DNA of 64,000 nt, from the NCBI GenBank assembly GCA_030765045.1, contig CM060962.1:161578472-161642471 (forward strand). The letters are read 5' to 3'. Below the pieces are notes generated by a model. The model did no database searches, was not told where the DNA came from, and worked only from the letters and a program-made list of their open reading frames with translations. A program made the position numbers and the translations under genes. This document shows, in pieces, positions 44,541 to 57,080 of the stretch. This DNA comes from Tenodera sinensis. Lineage: Eukaryota > Arthropoda > Insecta > Mantodea > Mantidae. The number at the start of each line of letters is the position of its first letter. Positions within the stretch are counted from its first letter, which is position 1.

Positions 44541-46424
44541 TATTACCGATGCGGACACGAAACTTGCGAAGTCGTAAAAAATTTAAAATGAACAGTGCTA
44601 AGTAACCGCGTAAACCGTAACCCTACAGAGCACGAAGGATTCCATAGCGCCAGGTGGTGTCGTAGGCCTTCTCTAAATCAAAGAAGACACCCACGACATG
44701 CTGCTTCAGCAGAAAGGCATTTTGGATGTACGCCTTAAGCGTGTCAGATGGTCGACACTAGAGCGATGGCGACGAAAACCGCACTGAATATTGCTGAACA
44801 GGTTATGTGTCTCTAGCCACCACACTAAACGAGTGTTAATCATCCGTTCGAAGGTTTTACAAACGACACTCGTTAGGCAAATAGGGCGGTAACTAGAGGG
44901 AAGTGTCCTATCTTTTCCAGGTCGAGGGATAGGGATGTCAATACCCACTCGCCAGGAAGACGGAAAAACATGCTCGCGCCAGATACGGTTATAAATGCCC
45001 AGCAGGAAGGACAAAGCCAAAGGTGGAAGATGAAGCAGCATTTGACGATGGATGTCATCTGGACCAGGAGAGGAATCCTTACCAAGTGACAAAGAGTGCG
45101 CTAACTCCGCTACGGTAAAGGGTGCGTTGTACGGCTCAGTACAGTCACTGTTAAAAGCAAGAACTATCCGCTCGGCAAGTTCCTTGAGAGGTATAAAAGC
45201 TGTGTCTAACTATTCGTTTGACTAGTAGCAGCAAACGAAGTAGCAAGGGCGTCGGGATATCCTGTTCGCTGGTGTACTGCGAGCCGCTTATGGCAAGGCC
45301 GGCAGTGATAGTCCTGCGACACTTGCCATACATGCGGCGAACAGCAGTCCACACCCTCTGTGCCGAAGAGTGACGGGAGAGGGAAGAGACATAAGTTTCC
45401 CACGATGTGCGTTTTGCACAGCGGAGTACAAAACGAGCCCTGGCACGAGAACGCTTAAAAGCAATCAAATTCTCCTCCGTGGGATGTGAACTGAAAACAC
45501 GCAGGGCACGCTTCCTTGCTTTAATAGCCAAACTGCATTCCTCGGACCACCAAGGCACAGGAACGTGACGAGGTGTAGTGGAACCACGAGGAATGCTGGA
45601 ATTCGCTGCGAGCAGGACAGAACAAGTAAAAAACTCCACCAGTTCATCGATGGTGGGGAAGACATCGTTGTGTAGGTGAATGAGGGAACGAAATTTCCCC
45701 CAGTCAGCCTTGGAAATAATCCAGTGAGGATATCGTGTTCGCACAGACTAGATATGTGAATGCTAATGGGAAAATGATCACTGCCGAAGAGGTCGCTGAG
45801 CACCGACCAATCAAGGAGTGGTACCAGTGACGGACTACAGAAGCTAACGTCTAAGGCGGAGTAGGTACCGTAGGCAGATGATAAAAAAGTAGGGGCACCA
45901 GTGTTTAATAAAAGTAGGCCGGACATATCGCATACGTCTGCTACAAAGCACCCACGAGCATCGTCAGTGTCGGAGCCCCACAAGGTGTTTTTGGCATTCA
46001 GATCGCCTAGAAGAAGGAACAGTGGCGGAATCCGTGCCAAGAGAGCCCGAAGATCGTTCTCGTGTATGACACTGACCGGTGGCAGACAGAAATTACAAAT
46101 AGAGAAAGAAAGGCTCTGCAGTTGTACACGTACCGCTACAGCTTGAAGCGGCGGGTTTAGTGGTATGCTAGTGGCAGAGATGGTATTCGCCATCAGAATA
46201 GCAACACCACCGCTTGCCCGTCGATCAGCTGCATAGTCATGTCTAAAGGCCACAAATCCACGAAGATGGAGTGCGTGATGAGGTTGCAGATGGGTTTCCT
46301 GCAGACAGACGATGGATGGACAGCGTTGAGAAGTCAGATGCTGTATGTCCGGAACACGTGCCCGGAACCCATTAACATTCCACTGGATTATTTCCATAGT
46401 GAAAAATGATTTAATGGCTGGTCT

Positions 46425-47561
46425 TCATCTTTTTTTTTTCTTTTTCACCTTGGCTGACTTAGGTCCAACGATGTGGAAGTCGCCGTCCTCTGGCGATTCC
46501 TCGGAGGTGTGTGAGGAAGAAGATCCCCTACGACTCGCAGAGCGAGAGCGAGATCTCTGAGAGGACGTGCGGCTGCTGGCTCGAATTTTATGTCGCGAAC
46601 GACTTCTATCGATAGGATCCTTACTGCTTGTTAACGGTTTGGAAACTGTGGTCTGCACGGCGGAAGATGTTTTAGACACTGGGGTTTTGCGACTAACTGT
46701 GCTCACTGGAAGGTCAGTCTGTGCTGAGGCATTTGCAACGGTAACATGTTGCAACCCGATAGTAGAAACAGGAGGGCGGCGAGCTGCCAACGAGTAAGCT
46801 AAGGTGGTGGCAGGCTTCAGCTGTTCGAAGCGCCGACGCGCTTCAATAAAGGTCAGGCGCTCCTTAACGCGCAACTCCTGAATGCTCTTTTCGTCCAAGA
46901 ACTTAGGACACTGACGTGAGCTGGATGGATGGTTACATCCACAGTTCACGCAACATGGGTCCCGAGTGCAAGCCGTGTCTTCGTGTGCCGGTAGGCTGCA
47001 ACGTTCACAAGCTGCAGGATGCTTACACGAGGTCCTGGTATGCCCGAATCTCTGACACTGAAATCAGCGCATGGAATTCGGGACATACGGTCGTACTGCA
47101 GCACGCTCGTAGCCACAATAGATGTATTCTGGCAGCTGAGTGCCCTTAAACGTAAGGAATACTGTACGTAAGGCACACTCTTTACCATCGTTTACGAGTT
47201 AACCGGTATGCTTGGCAGACTCGCTGATCAGAGAGGCAGGTGACGATTTCTTCGTTGGTGAGATCGTCGAGGCTGGGAGTGGTTACTACTCCTCTACACG
47301 AGTTCAACGTCTTAAGTGGGGCTACCCGGATAGGGTAGAGCCCAACAAACTCGCCTTCAACAGCTTATGCGACTGATCCCCATTCATCACCTCGATCAAT
47401 AACGTGCCATCTCTAAGTCTGGTTGCGTTTTTAACCGGGCCACAGATCCTATCGACTTCCTTTTTAATATAAAATGGGCTAATATCTTTCATCGTCTTTC
47501 CTTCATATTGCATAGTCATCACCAAGAAACTGTCTATGTGGGAGGGTTTGCGCGGAGACAT
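46425..47561 (-). pseudogene. I-like LINE ORF1, copy 2, broken
   Basis: Begins MSPRKPSHIDSFLV at 47561 and ends with the same Ser/Arg tail (RSRSASRRGSSS) and a Lys run as copy 1. Frameshifts near 47330, 47200 and 46950 break it, and in the first knuckle region a Cys codon is altered (plus strand ctgaaatcagcgcatgg near 47057). It confirms MSPR as the conserved start. Confidence 0.88.
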
Positions 47562-48532
47562 GATTGGTTTGGACCTCCATCCGGAACCGTCGGCGTCAGC
47601 CTGCCATCCGAGGGTCAAAGGATAAAAGACAACAAAATCTCCACGGTCTGTGCCGCCATGGAGACCTCTCCATGACTGATCTCAAGGCGTACTTCAGAGG
47701 GGCTACCCTCTGATCTCCACTGCTTGTCCGCAAGGGTAAACCGTTCGCCACGTGACAGCCCGGTTTTATGCCCCCACCACAGGAATAACCGCCTGTGGCT
47801 CCCCGCTTTAGGCCACGCTGCCTTAACGGAGTCAGCGTGGATTCAGGGGACTTCGGGTTGATTACACCGGGGTTCCGTCAGCGGTAACACGTCCGGCCGG
47901 TGATACTAACCGGACGGCACGCGGCCGTCGGGAAATTAACACAGGCCGTGCCCTCAAGGAGCTACGTGGGTGTACATGACGTGTAGACAGGCTCCGCACC
48001 TAAGGCTACACATGGGGGCAGTGTGAAGGGTCCGCCTAACCTTCGCGCTTGACTTTCGAAGAGCACACAAGTCGGGGGCCGCGCTGAAAACCGTGGGACA
48101 GGACCACGGAGATAGGAAAGATCCCTGCTGGTGAGACAGGAGTTATAAAACTAAGGCCTTACTAACTAATAATCTTAATAAACCTAGAAGAGGAACAGGT
48201 TGATGATAAGAAGCAACATAAGCTGCTGTACGTGGCAAAAGTTAATGAACATGGAGGGGGTGAAATGATGGTGAGCGGCTAGGGGCCCCTGGTGCGCCAA
48301 ACCCGGACCTACCATTGTAGGTCCCCCTGGGAGAGTTTGATTTTGGAGTCCTCTTCTCCTAGATGAGTCGTCGACCAAGACTACCGAGCCTCATCTACCC
48401 GTTTTGGAATGCTCTTAGCTTCCCTCACCTCTTGCCTAACGGTAGTCAAATGACACAGTAGGCCGTCTGGATCGGGTACTGAGCCCCTCCGCCACTACAA
48501 GGCGACATTCCTTCGGAGGGGTTTCAAAACGA

Positions 48533-50023
48533 GATCTTATAAATAACAAGTTACTCATATAAGTTAAAGTACCTACATTCTCTATGCTATGAAGAAATGG
48601 TGTTCTTAAGTAGCATAATTCATAGAAATCCAAAGCATTAGATTCTTAAGACAGAATGCATGTCCATTTGCTGTAAAATACATAACACACCTTTCAAATA
48701 GAATAAAGCATTATCTTATGGAGTTCACGCAAAACCAATACCAGAGTAGTGAACAGCAAATAAAATGCTAACTGTTGATGCATAAACTTCTGTTCCTAGA
48801 TTTGTTTATTTTATGGATTTAAAGTTGTGTGAATGTAACATACGTAACCATGGAATGGCTTGTTTGTAACAATCATTAAACTTTTTGACACATTGTATTG
48901 GCAATCTATAACCTATTTTTCTCATCCGACCAGAAAACACTTAAGGAAAAGATCCTTTCCACAGTTCCAATATGGACTGGAATTGAAAGGGAAAGCTGAA
49001 AAATGTTCAACAATCTATTGCACATGTTATTTGAATGACATTTCAAAAACTTACACCACCTTTCTGGAACAGCCCTTCCTAAAAATGTTGCTCTTTTTCT
49101 GATCCTAGCTGTTCACAAACTATCCTTTTCAGACACGTAATTTCATCAATGCTGTCATTTACATCTCTCTCTCACTCCATCTCCCTCCGTCTCTCTAGGA
49201 AGAGTTAACCAGTTGAATACAGCTGATTCATTACATGCATCATCCATTTGCCTATTTAATTGCCATAAGCACAAGATGCTTAAATATAGAAACTGGGTAT
49301 TTATCATATTTTTTGAATTTTTATCCACGAGCTGAAAAAGGACATTAAAATTTGGGTGGTACCCGAATAAATTTTGTGATTTGGCAACTCTTCTTTTGAG
49401 CGATCTGCTAAACAAGTGGCTATCCACAGCTGTGTGAGAGCTAGATATCTAGCCATTAGCAATAATTGTCAGTGCACTATTCTTCTCTCTTTGCAGGCCA
49501 TACTCAAGGATAACGATGACATTCATTTCTTACGCTATAGCCGTAGGTTTCTAAAAGTGCATGGTTCAGCATTTAAAAGAATATACACGTAGAATATAAA
49601 TTTAGAAAATCTTCATTACTCCAAAAAATGTTCATTAATATTAGGTATTAATATTCTTTAGGTCAAACATTTTAGGCTTTTTTGGCACCACTCATCAAGA
49701 GCATCCTTTTTCACCATTCATTAGTTGTATATTAAATATCTAATTTAATGCTACTGTTGTATTAACCTTCTTACTCAGATTCACAAATAATTTTAAATGT
49801 AATTTTTAAGGCATTAGTATTTATAAAACTATTATGATCCTTAGTACCTTCTGTGAAAAGTTCCTCCAAGATTATAATTTTTGTGTGCACAAGGAATAAG
49901 GAAATTGAATCATAAAATGTAAGACGCTTAGTCATTCAAAACATTTAAGATTCAGATGTTTCATAAAGACATCAAACTTTTAAGTAAATTAGTCATAATT
50001 TTGAAACAAATAATATAACTTAC
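48533..50023. other. unassigned AT-rich DNA
   Basis: No gene or repeat recognised. A pyrimidine-rich stretch (catctctctctcactccatc) lies near 49162. Confidence 0.45.
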
Positions 50024-50166
50024 CTCTGGGAAATGGATAATCCACATTCTCTTCATAGCCAAATTTAGTATGTTGTCAATAATAGTTGAAAGAATACTTG
50101 AGCTGTATCTGGAATTTTCTTGTAAGAACCAAAAGGTGAACCCTTCAGGAGTGCTAAGACCCATAT
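50024..50166 (-). CDS. candidate host exon (unidentified protein)
   Basis: On the minus strand a pyrimidine-rich acceptor (ttatattttatgttacag) precedes, and a perfect donor (cagag|gtaagtt) follows, a 143-bp segment open in exactly one frame: MGLSTPEGFTFWFLQENSRY, then SSSILSTIIDNILNLAMKRM, then WIIHFPE. I do not recognise the protein. The splice sites and non-repetitive feel set it apart from the TE sequence around it, but a 47-codon frame with good splice sites can occur by chance. Confidence 0.3.
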
Positions 50167-50990
50167 CTGTAACATAAAATATAACAGCTTTAAACCTTTC
50201 CACTCAGTGAAAGATTTTTATTTGTTATTAAAGTTTTGGCACTCACAATATCCTGTTGTAAGCCATTTGTATAAAACTTTGTACTTGATTTGTGTGATAT
50301 TGTGCTTTGTATTCTGGTTAGCTGTTTCTTGAGTATCAGACTCATGGCACCGAATTGGGTTTCAGGGATATTTGCTATTTACTACTTCAATGAAAACTTA
50401 AGTAAAATAATTATTTCTATATTGTTGCTAATCAACAAAGATTATTGGAATCCTTATAATATATGCAAAAATTTCTTGCCCTGTTCAACACAAATTCTGA
50501 TAACAATAAGCATTCCATTTCTGTAATTAAAGGAAAGCAAGAATACAATAAAATCAATATTCTTGATTTTTTGCAAATTTTTTAAAGCAGCTTTATTTTT
50601 TTCCACTACATAAACAAAATATCAAGAAACAACATTATTTACTTGTTTGTTGTTGGTAATAGATGAGAGTGTTACACTATTATTAATGTAGCAATGTTAC
50701 TTACTAACTTTTTATTAGCAATTTAGCTTTAAAGAATGCTTTCCTATAATGCGGGGAGTTAGTATTTGTATGCCTCATGACATAAACCCAGGTACTTCTC
50801 TAACAAAATGTAATATCTAATGTTGAGTCTTAATTAGTAACACTGACATCACTTATGCGTTACTTACACGACATATTTTGGGAAACGGTCGTTCCCATCA
50901 TAAAGTGTCCAAATGACCCGTGTTGTTGGAGTTTCTGTTGTGGTGATGGTGTATTATGGTTGCATCTTGTGGTGGTAAAATGTACATCCA
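50167..50990. other. unassigned AT-rich DNA
   Basis: No gene or repeat recognised. The short plus frame at 50290-50526 has no known match. Confidence 0.45.
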
Positions 50991-51000
50991 TGGACAAAAA

Positions 51001-51775
51001 AGATCTGATGTGTTGCACTCACATGACTTTCTCTACTAGTCACCATTCTTACAAACTTTTATTCCTATATCTTCTTCGTGTTAGTTGAGCTAAACATTTG
51101 CAGAAATTATCTTGTTATCTTCTTGTAGGTAAAAGGAGAATATGGGAATACAGTAGACTGAGCGATAGTGAAATCTTTTAAAGCTTTCAAATTCTCTTCT
51201 CATTGCACATATAAAAAAAATGAATAACGATGTTCCATTTGACAGAAGTATATGTTCTTCAAAACTCACACAAATATCCAAAATGGTTCACTCTACAAAA
51301 AAAATTATTTAGACATAAATTATGTGTTTTAGCAAGATCCACATTGTATAGTAAGATTTGGTCTATCTCTTACGGTTTACCAGTTATGCAAAAGCCCTCC
51401 AGAGTAAATAAAACCCTACATGTGCTATAGCCAGAAAATGTAAGATATACATTTCACTTGCTACAAAAATATCTCAAACATATGGCATTTTAATCAAAAT
51501 TGTTAAGAGCCATTTTCAAGAAAATCAAAATTTTCAAACAATTTTCCATGTAAAGGGTAGTTTAAGGTGAACGAATTTTCTTCAAAATCTTTGTACCATA
51601 TCCTTGAAAGACTTTAAACTTAAATACCAACATTGGCTTTTAACTGACTTTTCATTTTTGAATTATACTGTCCACAGACGGACACACACACAGACTCACA
51701 CGCATTCATGGACGTTTTCCTAAAAATGCCTTTTTTTGGATTTAAGGGGCCTCAAAATATAGTGCATGCACTCCC
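51001..51775 (-). mobile_element. TIR repeat (ttactttctctact family), copy 1
   Basis: Reverse-complement copy of 60573-61410. Shared phrases: gaagaagatatagg.ataaaa, aaagctttaaaag/acattt, ggtgaaccattt..gatatt, ctatagcc.gaaaatg, taaactaccctttacatgga. The ends carry gactttctctacta. No coding potential; probably a non-autonomous DNA transposon. It ends near a C-run (51779-51795). Confidence 0.7.
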
Positions 51776-51778
51776 GCA

Positions 51779-51812
51779 CCCCCCCCCCCCCCCCCACACA
51801 CACGCACACGTA
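51779..51812 (+). repeat. poly-C run followed by (CA)n
   Basis: Seventeen C, then acacacacgcacacg. Simple sequence. Confidence 0.95.
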
Positions 51813-51984
51813 CGTCCTTACATACATACAACAGATAGACAGACACAGCCAGACCTACTTGTTGAAAACTGAAAGTTCTTTGGTATTTGTTTTGTTCTCT
51901 GCTGTTAAAGTAGCCTGACGTTCCAGACATGACCTCCCACTTTTTTGTCCTCGGGGGTACTTGCAGAGGGGACTTGTTGAGAGA

Positions 51985-53600
51985 AAATCAAAATTCATTA
52001 ACTGTAGGGTATGTTTTAAAATTAAGATCATCTACCTTGTATTCAATTCTGCTGTGTATCTGATTGGTTTGATTTAGTGTAATATTCGGTTTGGAGATGT
52101 GGTTGGTCATCCAGAAATGCTGCGAGACTGCATATTTGCCAATCTGTTTGCATTTTAGGCATCTCATATGTTCCTCTAGCCTAGTTTAGAGTTTTTTGTC
52201 TTGTCTGTATATAGTTTATTACAATCAGGACATTTTGTAGATTCCAGCCTTTTTATTTTGTGGTATGGGGTCTTTTAACTTATTGAAAAATAATTTTTCT
52301 ACACTGTATTTGTTGTGTGGAGCTAAGCTGATGTTGTGTTTCATGAAAATCTTAAATTTGTAAAATGTTCTTGGGTAATACACGAATTTCTTGAACTTCA
52401 ACTGTTTTTCTTCTCGGATGAGACTTATTTTGTCTTTCACGAATTTTACAATTTGCAATTTTGCAACTGTAATTTGAATTTTGCAATTTTCTTGCCATTT
52501 GTTAGTTTGTTGAACCTGTTGTTTTCAACTGTGTTTACTATATGTTATACTCCAATTGATATTCTTTGTTCTGGGAGGTATACAACAGTCTATGTGTTAA
52601 ACTGTTTAGTACTGTATGTTTTTGTGTGTTATGGGAATGTAACTACCGTTTTTACTTTCTCTACTATGTATAGTAAAGTAAAGGAAGTATTGTATTGCAC
52701 CCAAAAATTGACTTGAATTTTCGGGCTATAGCCCATGAAGTCCTATTTACTGTGGATGACTTTTGCATAACTGGTAAACCGTAAGAGACAGACCAAATCT
52801 TACTACACAAAAAATGCAGATCTAGCTAAAACACACAATTTATGTGCGGATAAAATTTTTTGTAGAGTGAACCATTTCGGAGATATTCCTCGTTGTTTGC
52901 GTAAGTGTAGGAGAACTTATACTTCTGTCAAATGGAACACTGCTATTCATTCTTTATATATTAACCGTGCAAAGAGAACTGAGTTTGAAAGCTTTAAAAG
53001 ATTTGACTATCGCTCAAAGCCTACTGCACTCCCATATTCCCCTTGCACCTAAAAGGGAATAAAGAAATAAGCAATAAGGTAATTTCTGCAAATGTTTATC
53101 TCAACTGACACGAAGAAGATCGAGAAATAAGAGATTGTAAGAATGGTTAGTACAAGAGTAGAGAAAGTCATGTGAGTGCAACACATCAGATGTTTTATGT
53201 AATTCTCTGAGTGTGTACATTTCCTATAGATACCAAATATTTTGAATTTTTGTGCTCTATTTCAGGTCTAATAAGGGTAGTGTGTCTTCTTTTTCCACTT
53301 CCATTGTGAATTTTACTCACTGGTTTTGTAAACTGAGTAAACTTCTGGAATCTTGTATGAACCTGTTAGGAATTATGATGAAGATGTCATTGACATATCT
53401 GTGCCATACTTGAAAATGCAAGGGAAGGAAGTTGTAATATGTGTTTCCGGTGGCTTATAAATAGCTCTGCAAGGAATGGTGAGAGTGGGTTACCTATTGT
53501 TAGACCTGTCGGTTATTTGCAGAACCTATTGTTGAAGATAAAACTGTTTTGGGTGATGCATAGATTGGAAAATTGTAAGAGGTCTTCTAGACGATAGTGG
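51985..53600 (-). pseudogene. Penelope-like element 2 (RT and GIY-YIG), split by a TIR repeat
   Basis: On the minus strand, 53600-53270 holds the RT palm: GSPLSP-like text in broken frames, RYVNDIFIIIPN (RYVDD-type box) and KFTMEVEKEDTLPLLDL. After the interruption at about 53200-52650 the element continues with FKIFMKHNISLAPHNKYSVE and DPIPQNKKAGIYKMS, then RLEEHMRCLKCKQIGKYAVS, a GIY-YIG nuclease. The N-P-H-N-K-Y-S-V-E phrase marks a different Penelope group from element 1. Many frame changes; dead. Confidence 0.75.
52650..53205 (+). mobile_element. TIR repeat (ttactttctctact family), copy 2, internally deleted
   Basis: Starts ttactttctctactatgt, ends agagtagagaaagtcatgtg, and sits inside Penelope-like element 2. 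Compared with copy 3 it lacks about 300 bp after cacccaaaaattg. Confidence 0.72.
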
Positions 53601-53890
53601 CCAAGAGAATTCCTCTCTACAGCAGCCATTCAGGGGTCATCTGTGATGAGCAGGTCATGATACTGAATACCGCTTAGGCGGGATATAGTATTATTCTGCA
53701 TATAATGGTGAGCTATATCTGGGCACAATACAGATTTTAAAGGGTGATGTGGGCAAGCTATCAACCTTGCCACATAACAGCACAGTAACAAGGAGTGTTG
53801 AACAGACAATGGAGGCTTACCAGAATCAGCATACAGACACTCAACACAACTAGTGCAGAAAGCCTCAGTATGATTATGACATTGCAAGGT
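53588..53890 (-). pseudogene. worn fragment of I-like LINE ORF2, copy 3
   Basis: CVECLYADSGKPPLSVQHSL and LLCCYVARLIACPHHP match copies 1 and 2 (for example 43080-43130). It includes the region after the RT (NNTISRLSGIQYHDLL). Both ends are lost; it abuts Penelope-like element 2 and the mariner at 53901. Confidence 0.85.
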
Positions 53891-53900
53891 GTGTCATTTA

Positions 53901-54945
53901 TGAGGGTAAATCAAAAAGTAGCAGCAAACTATAACAGTATTAAATGCAATTAACACTCCAGGCATTTCAAACTCTTGGGAAAAGAAGATGCATACTTTGA
54001 GAAAGTTCTCACATATGCTGGCAGATGGAATGATGTGCTGACTAGGAAGGACCATTGAAACAAAATGGCCATGTCCCTAGCTGAGTGCACCAGTGAGTAG
54101 TAATAAGATTTTTGTGGTCAGAGGCCGTAAAGCCTTGACAAATTCAGAGAAAGATGTTGGAAAGTTATGGAGATACTGCATTAGGGAGAGAAGAGTGTGA
54201 GTGGATGGATAACTTTAAAAGTGGACATACATCAATCACAGACAACAAACACTCTGGTTGTCCCAGCACGGCCATTACTGATGAAAATATGGGATGCACT
54301 GATGTCATAATTTTTAAGAACTGATGTATTTCAAGAAGTCTCCAGAATAGTGATACACGTTTTCTCCAGCCAAGAAGAAATTCAAGTCTTAGCCCTCTGC
54401 TGGAAAGGTTTTCATCCTATTCTGGGATATGAATGGGCTGCTTTTGGAGCACTATGAGCAAAAGGGTGAAATAGTGAATAGTGCCCAGTGCAGCACCATG
54501 TTGGAGAATGAGCTAGCACCAGCAATATGGAACCGTTGCAGAGGACTTCTATCTAGAGGTGATCTTATACTTTGTGACAATGTGCACCCCCAGAATGCCA
54601 CTGCAACTCTTGACATCATTCAGAGATTGAAATTTCAGGTCTTACAACATCCTCCATACAGCCCTGATCTCGCTCCTTTAGATTACCATATGCTTGGTCC
54701 CCTGAAAAAAGCTCTCAGAGGATGACAATTTGAAAGTGATGATGAGGTTAAAGAAGTGATGCTATTCTTGGTTGCAGACACAACCAAATAGCTTTTATTC
54801 TGGTGGAATAAAAAAGTCGGTACAATGGTATGAGAAATGTATAAAAAAGGAGGGTAATTATGTTAAATGATGACATCTTGTTTATATCTGTAACTGAAAT
54901 GTATACTTCACAAAAATTAGTTTATTACATTTTGAACCACCCTTG
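53901..54945 (+). mobile_element. second mariner element, decayed
   Basis: The ends are tgagggtaaatcaaaaagta (left) and, read inward, caagggtggttcaaaatgta (right), flanked by TA at 53899-53900 and 54946-54947. At 1045 bp it is somewhat short for mariner. It differs in sequence from the mariner at 17.4 kb, so it belongs to another subfamily. Confidence 0.85.
54066..54790 (+). pseudogene. mariner transposase, broken (second element)
   Basis: Readable at 54429-54725 as ELAPAIWNRCRGLLSRGDLI, LCDNVHPQNATATLDIIQ and LQHPPYSPDLAPLDYHMLGP, the C-terminal catalytic part. CDN holds the second catalytic Asp and PLDYH the third. Following text (FESDDEVKEVMLFLVAD) continues in a shifted frame. The N-terminal region is degraded by stops. 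Confidence 0.85.
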
Positions 54946-54947
54946 TA

Positions 54948-57080
54948 TACTACAAGGATTTAATAGTTTTAGCTGCATATTAATAGAACAATTGAGGAAT
55001 GGAATGAATTGCCTGTAGCAGCGTTTCGGGCTGTCCTCTGTCCATGAAGAAATTTAGGAAAAATTTAAATAGAGTAAATGTTGGATAATTTATTATAAAG
55101 ATTACTTAAGGTGTATGTTTGACATTTTATAAACTGTGAATACTAGTGGTAAATTCATTGGTTATACTGAGAAGATACACAGTTAATGAATGTAAATTAG
55201 TAAAGTAATTAATGATTTAAAAAATTAGCTTTTGTATTACAAAACCTTAAGCGGAGCAGCTATAATAATCTGCTTCATAGATGGAACTGTTTTATTCATA
55301 TTAATATTTTTTTTATTTTCATTGTATTACTAGAGTCTGATTTTTAAAAGAAGATACATGGCAGCAGTCAAGCAAGGGGGGTTAAGGGTAAGAGGGGAAG
55401 GTCGTTGCTATGGAAACGTAAACAAAAGTTGCCACATTAGCCACACTGATAAATACTTTACTGCTCAGGCCAGTTATCGCTAAGCTATTGCGGGGAATGG
55501 AACTTGTTTGGATGTTCAGTTGCATAGTGTGTATAGCCTACTTTGTTAAAACTTTTATATTAAAACACATAGCTATGGAAGCAAGAGTTGGTGCAAGTGG
55601 CGGTGATTGGTGTTTTATAGTAGGCTACTAGATAATACATGTGCATGTTTTCGCTGCCGTGAGATAAACCCAAACGTTTGTTTATATGTCTTGAGTATTG
55701 AGGGTTATCGCTATCTGCTTATTGACAACACTGCAGCTCTCCATGTGGAGAAGCTGGCATTTGACATGCATCTTTTAAAAATCAGACTATATTGTTTATG
55801 CAATTATTTTATGTGATCTCAATTGTACATTTAACTGGGTAACACCGATCTGCAGTGTAAATACATATTTGTTTCTTAGTTTCCTATCTACATTAATGCC
55901 ACTGCATTCAGTTAAGGGACTCCTAGCGGTGGAATTATGGGAGTCAAAGTTAGGGACAGGTGTCTTGTCATAACCTCGGCCTAGTTTTCCTATAGTATTA
56001 TTCCGTTCTCGTAAGAATATTGGCGTCACTGCCAGTCATTTTTGTTGTATTACGAGCAACATTTACAAGGCTTTTTTCTCTGTTCCTTTTAGGAGTCTTC
56101 ATGTATTTCTCCAGAGTCCTTGGAAATGCCCTCAGTAACATGTACCTTGTTAGGCACTATATACATATGTGCCTTTGCCACTATAGAACTTCATGTAGTT
56201 GATTTGGACATTCTACCGCATCCATTGTTCATCTGAGATGGCAAGAATTGGTCGTTTTCTATGCCTTTAGACTGAGATATTGCATTTTTGTAATGCATCC
56301 TTGCATCACTGGAAGTTTGCTACTCCTTTAAGGTAACTGTGGCTTCCTTCTCCTCTGGGAATTTTGGTTTTGAAATGGTGTGGAGATTTGACTTTGTGTG
56401 CTTCGTACTGAGTGATTGTGTCCCTCACTATTGCTCCTACTTTCTGTGTGGGTTGGTTATTTTGATGTCTAGGTTGGCACCTCTGATTGAATATACATTC
56501 CATTTCTTTTGTTTGGAACGCAGTCAGTAATTCCATGACATTTGAAAAATGTATCAGCTTTGCGACTATTTAGTTCTTGACTGGGTGTGTAAAAGTAGTT
56601 AAGTCAAAGAATATGGAAATTGAGTTCTCCACAGCCTTTGATGTAATTTTGTGTGCTCTACCCATGTGTCTAACCACTTAAGTCATATCACTTATAATAG
56701 CCAAGTAACATGAGTGTGCAAAAGGAGGTATGTCATGAAGTAATCAGTTGTGCGTGTGCAAAGGCGGTTAAGTCACTCACTTTTGACTTAGCTTATCTTA
56801 CACCATCGAACCAGCAGTGCAAAATTGGTTAAGCCAGTAATAGAGCTGACTTAACTTCCTATACACTACAAATTTAAATGACTTACCCAACTTGAACCTA
56901 CACCTATCTGGTGACCGAGTACTTATTTACATTGCACTAATATGAAGGTGAGCAATGCAAAACAACTGACTTGTCAACAATACACGTGAAAAAATAAAGT
57001 ATTGCAACTCTGTATTGCATTTCAGTAAAAAACTGAGAGAAATCATTTACCGTCTCGTGTCACTTTGACTACATATATGA
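54948..57080. other. unassigned DNA
   Basis: Two kb without recognisable genes. A phrase at 55370-55390 (agcaaggggggttaagggta) is G-rich. Opposite-strand frames at 56306-56536 overlap each other and have no known match. Confidence 0.45.

Larger units (their letters stand above)
41947..46397 (-). pseudogene. I-like LINE ORF2, copy 2, multiply broken
   Basis: Starts MEIIQWNVNGFRARVPDIQH at 46397. Endonuclease (GDLNAKNTLWGSD, GSDHFPISIH), RT (SPGPDDIHRQML; NGVPQ and SLYVDDFAIYYRS on the far side of the insertion), RNase H (VFTDGSQVGGATG, YTAELFAI, CSDSLSA, GHVGIPGNEEADAA) and the tail (CPTCNIQLFVAHILIDC) are all present. Frame changes occur near 45730, 45150, 42900 and 42400. The RT is cut at 43747-44552 by another LINE between RT blocks. 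Confidence 0.9.
41620..48521 (-). mobile_element. full-length I-like LINE, copy 2, carrying a nested LINE
   Basis: Same family and orientation as copy 1; after removing the 794-bp insertion the length is about 6108 bp, equal to copy 1. The flanking duplication is imperfect: tttcgaaacga (41609-41619) and tttcaaaacga (48522-48532). The 3' tail is (ATCA)-like instead of (TCAC)n. It lies outside the Tc1 nest, 35 bp beyond its right TA. It has more lesions than copy 1, so it is probably older. Confidence 0.9.
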
